From positions 1 to 64,000 of the forward strand of contig JACXVB010000003.1 of the NCBI GenBank assembly GCA_014763615.1: a stretch of DNA of 64,000 nucleotides, read 5' to 3'. Under the pieces are notes generated by a model. It did not search any database, was not told where the DNA came from, and was given only the letters and a program-made list of their open reading frames with translations. Both the position numbers and the translations under genes were made by a program. Shown here one piece after another: positions 41,761 to 50,733 of this stretch (within the stretch, counting starts at the first letter, position 1; each line of letters opens with the position of its first letter). This DNA comes from Sphingobacteriales bacterium (GTDB lineage: Bacteria > Bacteroidota > Bacteroidia > Sphingobacteriales > Sphingobacteriaceae).

Positions 41761-42327
41761 ATGGCAACTAAAATTAGATTACAAAGACACGGTAAAAAAG
41801 GAAGACCTTTTTATTATATCGTGGTGGCAGACTCAAGGTCTCCAAGAGATGGTAAATTCATCGAAAGATTAGGATCTTACAATCCAAACACCAATCCGGC
41901 AACTATCGATTTAAATTTTGATAAAGCTGTTAATTGGATCAGTACTGGCGCAACCCCAACTGATACTGCTAAAGCAATTCTTTCTTATAAAGGAGTTCTT
42001 TACAGAAACCATTTAAATGGCGGTGTTGCAAAAGGTGCTTTAACTCAAGAACAAGCTGACGCTAAATTTGCTGCTTGGTTAGAGGGTAAAGAAGGAAAAA
42101 TTCAATCTAAAAAAGATGGATTACTTTCTTCAAAAGAAGCAGTTAAAAAAGCAGCATTAGAAGCCGAAACTAAGAAAAAAGAAGCAATTTCAGCAGCATT
42201 AGCAGCTAAAAATGCTCCGGTAGTAGAAGAAGAGCCAGTTGCTGAAACTACAGAGGAAGTAAGTGCGGAAGCACCTGCTGAAACTGAAGAAGCATCCGCA
42301 ACAGAAGAAACTCCTTCTGCTGAATAA
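41761..42327 (+). CDS. rpsP: 30S ribosomal protein S16
   Basis: The ATG at 41761 gives MATKIRLQRHGKKGRPFYYI, the universal S16 start. An upstream open-frame TTG lies in the promoter and is not used. The protein has 188 residues, about twice the length of E. coli S16. The ribosomal core occupies about 1-85, and the extension beyond residue 100 is rich in Ala, Glu, Lys and Pro, ending in an acidic low-complexity tail, a feature of Bacteroidetes S16. It is alone between a leader hairpin and an 18-bp terminator stem. Confidence 0.96.
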   Translation: MATKIRLQRHGKKGRPFYYIVVADSRSPRDGKFIERLGSYNPNTNPATIDLNFDKAVNWISTGATPTDTAKAILSYKGVLYRNHLNGGVAKGALTQEQADAKFAAWLEGKEGKIQSKKDGLLSSKEAVKKAALEAETKKKEAISAALAAKNAPVVEEEPVAETTEEVSAEAPAETEEASATEETPSAE

Positions 42328-42341
42328 GATTTTATCTTATC

Positions 42342-42381
42342 AACAAAAAAGCTCGCCAGAAATCTGGCGAGCTTTTTTGTT
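42342..42381. terminator. Strong terminator after rpsP
   Basis: A perfect 18-bp stem (42342-42359 and 42364-42381) with an AAAT loop, core GCTCGCCAG/CTGGCGAGC, flanked by A and T runs. It serves rpsP and, on the other strand, the convergent nitroreductase gene (stop 42397). Confidence 0.92.
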
Positions 42382-42396
42382 AGAATTAGTTTTACG

Positions 42397-43044
42397 TTAA
42401 ATGTGTATAAATAAATCTTCTTTCGATTTTCTCACTTTCTGATAAAATTGATACGCATCTTCAATAGATCTAAAACCTACTGGAGCAATTACCACCGAAG
42501 TTAAATTTCGGTCTTCTAAACCTAAAATTTCATCAAATTTTGCATGGTCAAAACCTTCCATCGGGCAGGCATCAATTTCATGTAAAGCAGCAGTTTCTAG
42601 CAAAACACCTAAAGCTATATAGGCTTGTTTGGCATTCCAAATAGCTAATTCTTCTTGCGATCGGCTATTTACTGTATTCTTCATTACATCAAGATAACCT
42701 TTAACAGCTCCAACTTCTATATTTCTAGTTTTAACAATGTTTTCAACAAACTCGTCAACATGTGTTTCCGTGAAATTTTTGTTGATAGCAAAAATGAAAA
42801 TATGCGAAGCATCAGCCAATTGAGATTGACCATAAGCAGCGGCTTTCAATTGTTCTTTTATTTCCTGATTTTCTACAACTACAACTTGATAAGGTTGTAA
42901 TCCATAAGAACTCGGTGCCAATTGTATGGCTTGCATTAAAAGTTGTAATTGCTCTTGATCTAATTTTCGACTCGCATCAAAAACTTTAGTAGCATATCTC
43001 CAAGCTAATGCGTCTAATACTTGATTTGCAATTAAATTTTCCAT
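42397..43044 (-). CDS. Nitroreductase-family NAD(P)H-dependent oxidoreductase
   Basis: A 215-residue flavoprotein of the NfsB/FMN-dependent nitroreductase family. Motifs include DALAWRYATKVFD (FMN-binding Arg), LAPSSYGLQPYQVVVVEN, KQAYIALGVLLETAALHEIDACPMEGFD and the C-terminal GFRS-DAYQFYQKVRKS. It reduces quinones, nitro compounds or flavins. Monocistronic. The physiological substrate is unknown. Confidence 0.92.
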   Translation of the reverse strand: MENLIANQVLDALAWRYATKVFDASRKLDQEQLQLLMQAIQLAPSSYGLQPYQVVVVENQEIKEQLKAAAYGQSQLADASHIFIFAINKNFTETHVDEFVENIVKTRNIEVGAVKGYLDVMKNTVNSRSQEELAIWNAKQAYIALGVLLETAALHEIDACPMEGFDHAKFDEILGLEDRNLTSVVIAPVGFRSIEDAYQFYQKVRKSKEDLFIHI

Positions 43045-43136
43045 GTACTTTATCTATTTTTAAACTATAATCTAATACATGTTTAAACACTTAATTGTTT
43101 GAAGTGATGTCTTATTCTGTTTGATCATTTTCGATT

Positions 43137-44210
43137 TTAGGACTTTGGTATGACTTTATCGCCCAGTTCGGCTCTAATTTTAGGTAAACAGTGAGGATAA
43201 TTTTGCTGGATAAATGTGATTAAACCTTCTCTTATGTCACAGCGCAAATCAAAAGCATCTGAGGAATTTCCTGCACTCATCAAAGCTCTTATTTCCATTA
43301 CAGTTTCTTTTGAATCTGTTACCTGAATAACTTTTACTCGTTTGTCCCAAAGTTTATGCTGCCCTAATAATCGGTCAAATTCCTTCCTCAATTCATCTAA
43401 AGGCAATGTATAATCAGTATAAATAAATACGGTACCTAGCAATTGGGCAGAAATTCTAGTCCAATTTTGGAAGGGTTTTTCAATAAAATAATTAATCGGC
43501 AATATTAATCGTCTTTCGTCCCAAATATGAACAACCACATAAGTCAAAGTAATTTCTTCTACCTTTCCCCATTCTCCCTCAACTACCAAAACATCATCAA
43601 TTCTAAGAGGTTGTGTAAATGCAATTTGAAAACCTGCCAATAAATTAGCTAATGATTTTTGTGCAGCAAAACCTATAATTATCCCACTTACACCAACTCC
43701 AGTAAGTAAACCAGCTCCAATCCTTCGCATTCCCTCAAAGCTAAAAAGTATGGCTGATACCGCTAAAACCACAATAATTAGGGCAAACAGCTTTCTAAGA
43801 AACTGCAATTGAGTTCTGATTTTTCTTTCCTTTAGATTATTTTCTTTTTGGAGATTATAGGTAGAAATCACAAAATCCTGACCTACCTTAATTAAGTTTA
43901 TCATAATATAGGCTAAAGAAATAATTAAAGCTATTTCTATACACTTACTCCAGATTTGATCATACTCCGTAGAAAATTTAAGAATAGGAAGGAAGATTTT
44001 TAAGAAAATTAAGGGTAGAAAAAAATTGAGCGGTTTGCCCAAATGTAATACGGTAGATTTGATGAAGGAGAAGCCCTCAATTTTGCGATAATAACTAGTT
44101 AATCTCAGAATAATCCATTTCAGAACCATTCCCAAAATCACTGAAGCTAACAGAATTAAAATATTAAAAACCCAGTCGGGAGTTTGATTTGGAAGGTCTA
44201 AAATTTTCAT
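43137..44210 (-). CDS. MscS-family mechanosensitive ion channel
   Basis: A 357-residue inner-membrane channel. About four transmembrane helices occupy residues 12-180, followed by the pore helix and beta domain: LLTGVGVSGIIIGFAAQKS (Gly/Ala-rich TM3), LLAGFQIAFTQPLRIDDVLVVEGEWG and NWTR. MscS channels release solutes on hypo-osmotic shock. It is divergent from the trehalose synthesis gene, which fits a common osmotic-adaptation role. Confidence 0.92.
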   Translation of the reverse strand: MKILDLPNQTPDWVFNILILLASVILGMVLKWIILRLTSYYRKIEGFSFIKSTVLHLGKPLNFFLPLIFLKIFLPILKFSTEYDQIWSKCIEIALIISLAYIMINLIKVGQDFVISTYNLQKENNLKERKIRTQLQFLRKLFALIIVVLAVSAILFSFEGMRRIGAGLLTGVGVSGIIIGFAAQKSLANLLAGFQIAFTQPLRIDDVLVVEGEWGKVEEITLTYVVVHIWDERRLILPINYFIEKPFQNWTRISAQLLGTVFIYTDYTLPLDELRKEFDRLLGQHKLWDKRVKVIQVTDSKETVMEIRALMSAGNSSDAFDLRCDIREGLITFIQQNYPHCLPKIRAELGDKVIPKS

Positions 44211-44351
44211 TTTTACAAGTTAAAATTCTTTTAATTTATATATTTTTTATAACTTAAGCAAAAAATAAGCCTAAATTTTAATATTTTCAAATATTAAAGG
44301 CTTGCTTTTTATAAAATTGAGAAAAAACAAAACTTTAATCCAAAAATTGGG

Positions 44352-44381
44352 TTGAATTTTTGAAGTCATCAATTATCTTCA
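44352..44381 (+). promoter_or_regulatory. Candidate promoter of otsAB
   Basis: TTG (44352-44354), a 19-nt spacer and TATCTTCA (44374-44381, two mismatches to TAnnTTTG), 16 nt before the ATG. An AAAGGA stretch (44382-44387) lies in a position that could help ribosome binding. Confidence 0.4.
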
Positions 44382-44397
44382 AAAGGAATTAAATATC

Positions 44398-46569
44398 ATG
44401 AGTAAAACCATCATCGTATCCAATAGATTACCCGTTAAAATCACAAAAGAAAACGAAGAATATGAGTTTAAATTAAGTGAGGGTGGTTTAGCCACCGGAT
44501 TAGGTTCAATCTATCAAGAAGGAAATAATATTTGGATAGGTTGGTGCGGAATGGAAGTTGCAGAGGAAGACCAATCTTTGATTACCGAAAAATTACATCA
44601 AAAAAATCTCTCCCCTGTTTTTTTAAGCGAAGAAGAAATCCATTTTTATTACGAAGGTTTTTCAAACGAAACTTTGTGGCCCATATTCCATTACATGAGC
44701 ACTTATGCAGAGTATGAGCAGCAATATTGGGATTATTATCAAAAAGTAAATGAAAAATTTAAAGAAGCAGTTTTAGCATTAGCCGAGCCTGGAGACATCA
44801 TCTGGATTCATGATTATCAATTATTGTTACTACCAAATTTAATCAGAAATGAACTTCCTGATAGTTCAATCGGTTTTTTTCAACATATTCCATTTCCATC
44901 TTTCGAGTTATTTCGTCTCATTCCGTGGAGAGCGGAGTTACTCAACGGAATGTTAGGTTCAGACCTGATTGGTTTTCATACCTATGATGATGTTCGGCAC
45001 TTTACCAGCTCAGCAACCAGAATTCTTCCTATACAAACCACCGCGAATATCATTCATAAAGAGGATAGAAATATTACCATTGATGCTTTCCCGATGGGGA
45101 TTGATAATGATAAATTTAATAAGCTCACTAAAAATCCAACGGTTATTCAACAAAAAGAAGAGTTTAATGACATATTTGGCAAAAATAAAATCATCCTTTC
45201 TATTGATAGATTGGATTACAGTAAAGGAATTTTACAACGCTTAATGGCCTTTGATAAAGTTTTGGCAGATAATCCAAAATATATCAATAAGATTTCATTA
45301 CACATGATTGTAGTGCCCTCCAGAGATACTATTCCGCAGTATAGAGATTTAAGAGACGATATTGATAAACTGGTCGGAAACATCAATGCTAGATATCGAA
45401 CTCCGAGGTGGCATCCAGTACATTACTTTTATCGGTCTTTCCCGATTGAGCATTTATCTGCATTGTATTCTAGGGCAGATATTTGTTTGGTAACGCCTAT
45501 GCGTGATGGAATGAACTTGGTAAGTAAAGAGTTTATTGCCAGTAAAACTGATGAAACAGGTGTATTGATTTTAAGCGAAATGGCAGGGGCTTCTAAAGAA
45601 TTGATAGATGCTATCATTGTAAACCCCAATAATTTGGGGGAAATGTATCGGGCTATCATAGAAGCTTTAGAAATGAGCGAAGAGGAACAAAAAACTCGGA
45701 TGCGAAGTTTAAGGGAGGTTGTTAAGAAATTCGATATCAACCATTGGGTGAAGATTTTTATGGATCAATTGCATGAAGTAAAAGCTTTGGAACAATCTAG
45801 AATGGCCAAACATGCGAATAAAGATCTGATTCTTCAATTCAAAAATCAGTTATCTTCTTCTAAAAAAAGAGTGTTCTTTTTAGATTATGACGGTACGTTA
45901 GTAAATTTTAAAGCCAATCCGATAGACGCTTCGCCTGATGAAAAACTCTATCAATTACTTACCAATTTGAATAAAGATGAAAGAAATCAGATTGTGATTA
46001 TTAGTGGAAGAAAACACGAAACTTTAGAAGAATGGTTTGGTCATTTACCTTTTGATTTAATTGCTGAACATGGCGCTTGGCAAAAGAAAGCTGGAGGAAA
46101 GTGGCTAGAAACGCCAAACTTATCTGATAAATGGAAATTAGCCGTAAGACCAATGCTAGAATCTTACTCAGATCGTACACCAGGAAGTTTTATAGAAGAA
46201 AAACGTTTTTCTTTAGCTTGGCATTACAGAAAAGTGGAGAAGGGTTTAGGCGAGCTTAGAGCCAATGAATTGATTAGTAATATGCGTTACTTAACTCGTG
46301 AAAAAGATTTACAATTACTACCCGGAAATAAAGTCGTGGAAATCAAAAATTCAGAAATTAACAAAGGTAAAGCAGCCTCAAACTATATTTTCGGTAAAGA
46401 TTTTGATTTTATTTTAGCCATGGGCGATGACCATACCGATGAAGATATTTTTGAAAACTTACCAGCAAGTGCAATAACCATTAAAGTTGGAAGTAGCGTT
46501 TCTGAAGCTCAATATTATTTAAGAGATGTGGATGAAGTAAGAAACTTACTTCATCATTTCAGTAGTTAA
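44398..46569 (+). CDS. otsAB: Trehalose-6-phosphate synthase/phosphatase fusion (OtsA-OtsB)
   Basis: A 723-residue bifunctional enzyme. The N-terminal GT20 domain (about 1-470) makes trehalose-6-phosphate from UDP-glucose and glucose-6-phosphate: SNRLPVKI, SEGGLATGL, WIHDYQLLLLP, FFQHIPFPSFELF, GFHTYDDV, SIDRLDYSKG and TPMRDGMNLV are all present. The C-terminal HAD phosphatase (about 485-723) removes the phosphate: DYDGT (Asp496, Asp498) and GDDHTDEDIF. The order is the fused type common in Bacteroidetes. Its last 24 nt overlap the convergent GH15 gene. Confidence 0.95.
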   Translation: MSKTIIVSNRLPVKITKENEEYEFKLSEGGLATGLGSIYQEGNNIWIGWCGMEVAEEDQSLITEKLHQKNLSPVFLSEEEIHFYYEGFSNETLWPIFHYMSTYAEYEQQYWDYYQKVNEKFKEAVLALAEPGDIIWIHDYQLLLLPNLIRNELPDSSIGFFQHIPFPSFELFRLIPWRAELLNGMLGSDLIGFHTYDDVRHFTSSATRILPIQTTANIIHKEDRNITIDAFPMGIDNDKFNKLTKNPTVIQQKEEFNDIFGKNKIILSIDRLDYSKGILQRLMAFDKVLADNPKYINKISLHMIVVPSRDTIPQYRDLRDDIDKLVGNINARYRTPRWHPVHYFYRSFPIEHLSALYSRADICLVTPMRDGMNLVSKEFIASKTDETGVLILSEMAGASKELIDAIIVNPNNLGEMYRAIIEALEMSEEEQKTRMRSLREVVKKFDINHWVKIFMDQLHEVKALEQSRMAKHANKDLILQFKNQLSSSKKRVFFLDYDGTLVNFKANPIDASPDEKLYQLLTNLNKDERNQIVIISGRKHETLEEWFGHLPFDLIAEHGAWQKKAGGKWLETPNLSDKWKLAVRPMLESYSDRTPGSFIEEKRFSLAWHYRKVEKGLGELRANELISNMRYLTREKDLQLLPGNKVVEIKNSEINKGKAASNYIFGKDFDFILAMGDDHTDEDIFENLPASAITIKVGSSVSEAQYYLRDVDEVRNLLHHFSS

Positions 46570-48345
46570 ATAAAGTGGCTTGTCTAATTTATTAGAGATA
46601 CGATAAGCTGCATTCATTAAACCAACATGGCTGTAGGCTTGTGGGAAATTACCCCACATGCTTCCGGTTTTTTCATCCACATCTTCACTAAAAAGCATTA
46701 AATGATTGGCATAAGGCATTAATTTTTTAAATTCTTTAATGGCATCGTCCACTCTTCCTACACAAGCCAAAGCCTCAACGTACCAAAAAGCACAAATCAA
46801 AAATGTGGTTTCGGGTTTACCAAAATCATCTGCATGTAAGTATCTGTAAAATAAACCACCTTCTGTTTTCAGCTCCTTTTCTAAAGCTATTAAATGATCT
46901 TTTGCTTTTTGCGATTTTGGATCAAGGTAATTCATCATAATGAGTTGCAAGGTGCTAGCATCTAAATACGGGCTTCCTACCGCATGCGTATAAACTTTTC
47001 TTTCTGGATCATAACAATCTTCAATATGTTTAGCCGCTCTGTTCATCAAATCTTTAGCTTTCTCCTCTAAATCTGTATGCTGTATAGTTTGAGCAATTTT
47101 TAAAGCAGCACAACAACCTGCCCATTGAAATAAATTAGAATAACAATGCATATAAGCACTGTTTCTAAACTCCCAAATTCCTGCGTCTTTCTCATCAATG
47201 GTATGTTCAATACGCTTTAAAGCTACTTCAACTAAATCAACAGAATCTTTTCTTTCACTAAAAACAAAGCGATGGTCTGTATATAATGGCAGTAAAGAAA
47301 TCAGAGCTTGTCCGTAAATATCATTCTGAATATGCTCATAAGCTTGATTTCCAATTCTAACCGGACCATTTCCTAAATATCCTTCTAAATGATCAGCAAT
47401 TTGTTCTACCAAATTCTTCTGTCGAGAAATGCTGTAAAGTGGTTGATAACGCAGGCCTTCTTCAAAGGAAATATCAGTAATATAATCAAAATACTTTTCC
47501 GTTTCTTCAAAATGCCCTATATGATGCAGTGCATTAATCACATAATAAGTATCTCTTAACCAGCAATAACGATAATCCCAAGTTCTTCCGCTGCCCGGAA
47601 ATTCCGGTAAACTGGTGGTGCTAGCCGCTATAATGGCTCCGGTATCTTCATATTGATGAATCTTTAAAGCCAAAGCAGATCTAATCACATATTCTTGATA
47701 AAAATCGCCGATGGAAGATCGTTTAATCCAGGTTCTCCAGTAGGCAATAGTTTCTTTTAAAAATCGCTCAGAAGTGCTTTCAACAGGAGCTTCTAAAGGT
47801 TCTCCGTAAGTGAGCACCGCATATTTGGTTTCTTTTAAAATGAAGTATTGATCTTCAACGATATACGAAATATTTGCATCTGTAGTTAATCTTAATCGTT
47901 CTTCGCATCCTTGATATTCAATATGATTACTCCCTCTAATGGCGTGTAATCGCTCTTTTCCATAATCATAAACTGGCTCACATTTGATTTTGATATGTGG
48001 ATTTCCCTCTAAAGGCTCTATCTTTCTAATCAACATTAACGGACGAAAATATCTATCGTATTGCTCAAAACGAGGAGCAAAATCTATGACTCTATATTTT
48101 CCATTTTCGCAAGTGACTTCTGTGCAAAGTATGTTGGTGTTTTCAAAATAATACTGCCGAGAGGTATATTCGCCAGAAGGCTGGATTGAAAATTCGCCTC
48201 CCTTATGTTTATCCAACATGCCACCAAAAACAAAAGAGCTATCAAAACGAGGCCAACATAACCAACTGATATTGGTGTTTAAGTGTACGTGTGCTAGATA
48301 AGCACAATTGCCAATTAAGCCTGTTTCATAAACGTGTCTCTTCAT
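46546..48345 (-). CDS. Glycoside hydrolase family 15 protein (glucoamylase/trehalase type)
   Basis: A 599-residue cytoplasmic protein without a signal peptide. The N-terminal beta-sandwich (about 1-215, GLIGNCAYLAHVHLNTNISW) and the (alpha/alpha)6 domain (about 220-599) fit GH15. GSGRTWDYRYCWLRDTYY forms the substrate pocket. The general acid is likely the Glu in AGIWEFRN and the base the Glu in KPETTFLICAFW. Some GH15 enzymes of this type are trehalases. Facing a trehalose synthase gene end to end with a 24-nt overlap makes trehalose a good candidate substrate. Confidence 0.9.
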   Translation of the reverse strand: MKRHVYETGLIGNCAYLAHVHLNTNISWLCWPRFDSSFVFGGMLDKHKGGEFSIQPSGEYTSRQYYFENTNILCTEVTCENGKYRVIDFAPRFEQYDRYFRPLMLIRKIEPLEGNPHIKIKCEPVYDYGKERLHAIRGSNHIEYQGCEERLRLTTDANISYIVEDQYFILKETKYAVLTYGEPLEAPVESTSERFLKETIAYWRTWIKRSSIGDFYQEYVIRSALALKIHQYEDTGAIIAASTTSLPEFPGSGRTWDYRYCWLRDTYYVINALHHIGHFEETEKYFDYITDISFEEGLRYQPLYSISRQKNLVEQIADHLEGYLGNGPVRIGNQAYEHIQNDIYGQALISLLPLYTDHRFVFSERKDSVDLVEVALKRIEHTIDEKDAGIWEFRNSAYMHCYSNLFQWAGCCAALKIAQTIQHTDLEEKAKDLMNRAAKHIEDCYDPERKVYTHAVGSPYLDASTLQLIMMNYLDPKSQKAKDHLIALEKELKTEGGLFYRYLHADDFGKPETTFLICAFWYVEALACVGRVDDAIKEFKKLMPYANHLMLFSEDVDEKTGSMWGNFPQAYSHVGLMNAAYRISNKLDKPLYLTTEMMK

Positions 48346-48447
48346 AAATTCGATTTTTTAGCTAGAAATTCTAAATTACCTCTTTTATAAAGAAAAATTG
48401 AGCCAAAGAGTTTAGAAAATCGAAATATTAAAGAGAAAAGATGTTAT

Positions 48448-50607
48448 TTATTGCTTTCGGTTTTGCTTTTTTCTTTGGTCTCTCCTTTCTTGGCGGAGCT
48501 CTTTTGCGGTTTTAATTTGCGTTGTAGTATCAGCTGGAGTTTCTTTTATTGGCGCTGATTTTTTAACTAAGGCTTCTTTTTGAGTAACAGAATCTTTGCT
48601 AATTGCCGCAGGTTTAAAGAGATTTAAATTAAAAAATCCATTGTCTTCATCCTCATTCAAAGTATCAGGAATAGAATCAGTCGGCGCTAGTTGTGCTCTT
48701 AAACTTTCTTTTAATCGCACCTCGTAAAAACCATAATGAGTACTATCGTTTTCTGCATAACCTCTTCTAGCCATTAAACCGCCAATCAAATTGTAATAAC
48801 CTATTAAATAAGGTTTTAAAGTTCCGTCTGATTGCCAAGCGTATAAAGAAGCTTTTGGTTTTGGAACAATATGAGCTAGATAAATTGATTCTCCTACCGT
48901 TAGTTCAGAAGGGCTTTTACCAAAATAATAGTGAGCGGCTTCGCCAATTCCATACACATTTCTTCCCCATTCAATAATGTTTAGATACACTTCGTACATC
49001 CTTTGCTTAGTACTTAAATGCTCATTTTCTATCAACCAAACAATCAAAATCTCTTCTATTTTTCTTGCAAGATTCTTCTGCCTATTCAAAAACACATTTT
49101 TAACTAGCTGCATAGAAATGGTGCTTCCGCCTCTTTTAAAAGATTTTGCCTTAAAGTTTGTGGCGATAGATTGCCGGATAGATTCTTCCACAAAACCATG
49201 ATGCGAATAAAAAGATGGATCTTCTGAGGTCATCAAAGCATGTTGAAGATTAGGAGAAATCTCTGAAATAGGTGTATAATTCGGATTAGCCGGGCCAACA
49301 ATGATATCTCTCACAGGCTTTCCATTTTCGTACGGAGTGTAAATAAATTCTCCATTTATCTTTTGGAAGTTGGTTTTTCCAAAGGATAAAATCTTGAAAT
49401 TATCGCTTCCAGTTAATGAAGAATTAAATTTTACACTATCGGGTTGGCTGCTATCCAAGTAGAAATTCAAATTGTATTTTAACTTTCCTTGTACTTTAAT
49501 GCCTTCTAAAGATTCAAACAAACCCGTTGGAAAAGCATTGAAAATATCTTGTGCATTCTGAGGATTAGTTTTGATTTTCATTTCATAAATTTTGTGCGGA
49601 AATACCGTGTATTTAAGAAATGGGCTTACAGAAACATTACCCAAATGCACAACAGATGAGCTGTCTAAAGCCACGTAATTTTCTCCAACTAAAATGGTAG
49701 CATCAATACTCGCATCTTTTACGATAATATCATTTGCTGCGATTTTAGGCTGATTGATCAATAAGTTTTTGACCGACCAACTTCCATCAATCTCAAACCG
49801 ATGATGTACTTTTTCTGCTCGGGTCATCACACTTCTTACGGTATCAAAACTTAAAGTAAGATGATATTTCTTATCCAAATAAGGAAAAGTAACTTTTTGA
49901 TGATCAGCAAAAAGCTTTAAATCTAAATGTTGGTCTGATGGATTTGCTGTTCCATTAACATGCCAAACCGCCTGATTTTTATTGAGTTTGATGGTAGAAT
50001 TCACCACTCCGTTGTTGATGTTGGCTGTTTCGGTTAGCAAACTTAAATGTGTGGTATCTTGATCAAAAGTGATGAGAAAGTTATTCACTTTCATATCTTC
50101 CGGAATCTTATCTAAAGCCTGATTTAAAAGTTTGTTAGCCAACTCAGAAAGATCTGCTTGTGGTTTTAACTGCGTGGTGTCTTTTTCTGATTTTTTAAAG
50201 AGGAAATCATAGTTACTGGTGCTGTCTTTTTTGATTAATGAAATCAAAGCGTTTCGGATGCTCAATTTAGAAATTTTTACCTTCCCAAAAAGCAGCGGAA
50301 AGAGCTTCACACCAAGGGTAAAATCTTGGATTTTTGCCAAGCTGTCTTTTCGCTCCGGTATAACGCTGATATTCTGAAAACGAACAGAACTCAATCCACT
50401 AAAACCATATTCACCTATTTTTACATTGAGATTATACTTCGTTTTTGCAGCCAAAATCGCCTTATTTACAACTGATTTTAGTAGGGCGTCTCTCTTAAAA
50501 AATGCAACTGCTCCAGCAACCAAAATCAAACTAAACAAGACTGATAGTGTGATAAGGGTAGGTCTTTTGAATTTTTTAAAAGAAATACGCTGCAACAAAC
50601 TAGACAT
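48448..50607 (-). CDS. AsmA-like / GT51 peptidoglycan glycosyltransferase fusion
   Basis: From the ATG at 50607 (719 residues; an upstream TTG at 50640 is less likely) the protein has a cytoplasmic start, one membrane helix (about 15-36), an AsmA/DUF748-like beta-rich region (about 45-420, GLSSVRFQNISVIPERKDSL) and a GT51 domain (about 440-640) with SEDPSFYSHHGF, RGGSTISMQLVKN and RKIEEILIVW. No transpeptidase domain follows; the tail is Lys/Arg/Gln-rich and disordered. GT51 polymerises lipid II. The AsmA-like region may link it to lipid transport or the outer membrane, but this is inference. Confidence 0.85.
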   Translation of the reverse strand: MSSLLQRISFKKFKRPTLITLSVLFSLILVAGAVAFFKRDALLKSVVNKAILAAKTKYNLNVKIGEYGFSGLSSVRFQNISVIPERKDSLAKIQDFTLGVKLFPLLFGKVKISKLSIRNALISLIKKDSTSNYDFLFKKSEKDTTQLKPQADLSELANKLLNQALDKIPEDMKVNNFLITFDQDTTHLSLLTETANINNGVVNSTIKLNKNQAVWHVNGTANPSDQHLDLKLFADHQKVTFPYLDKKYHLTLSFDTVRSVMTRAEKVHHRFEIDGSWSVKNLLINQPKIAANDIIVKDASIDATILVGENYVALDSSSVVHLGNVSVSPFLKYTVFPHKIYEMKIKTNPQNAQDIFNAFPTGLFESLEGIKVQGKLKYNLNFYLDSSQPDSVKFNSSLTGSDNFKILSFGKTNFQKINGEFIYTPYENGKPVRDIIVGPANPNYTPISEISPNLQHALMTSEDPSFYSHHGFVEESIRQSIATNFKAKSFKRGGSTISMQLVKNVFLNRQKNLARKIEEILIVWLIENEHLSTKQRMYEVYLNIIEWGRNVYGIGEAAHYYFGKSPSELTVGESIYLAHIVPKPKASLYAWQSDGTLKPYLIGYYNLIGGLMARRGYAENDSTHYGFYEVRLKESLRAQLAPTDSIPDTLNEDEDNGFFNLNLFKPAAISKDSVTQKEALVKKSAPIKETPADTTTQIKTAKELRQERRDQRKKQNRKQ

Positions 50608-50733
50608 ATAATATAAAATGAACTTTATTTTTGGCTGCAAAAATGCACCAAATAATTTTCTAATTTATGTCAAAAACAAGGCGTAAACAAAATAAATGAG
50701 CCTAGTTTCGTAATTTCGGATAATAATTCAAAT

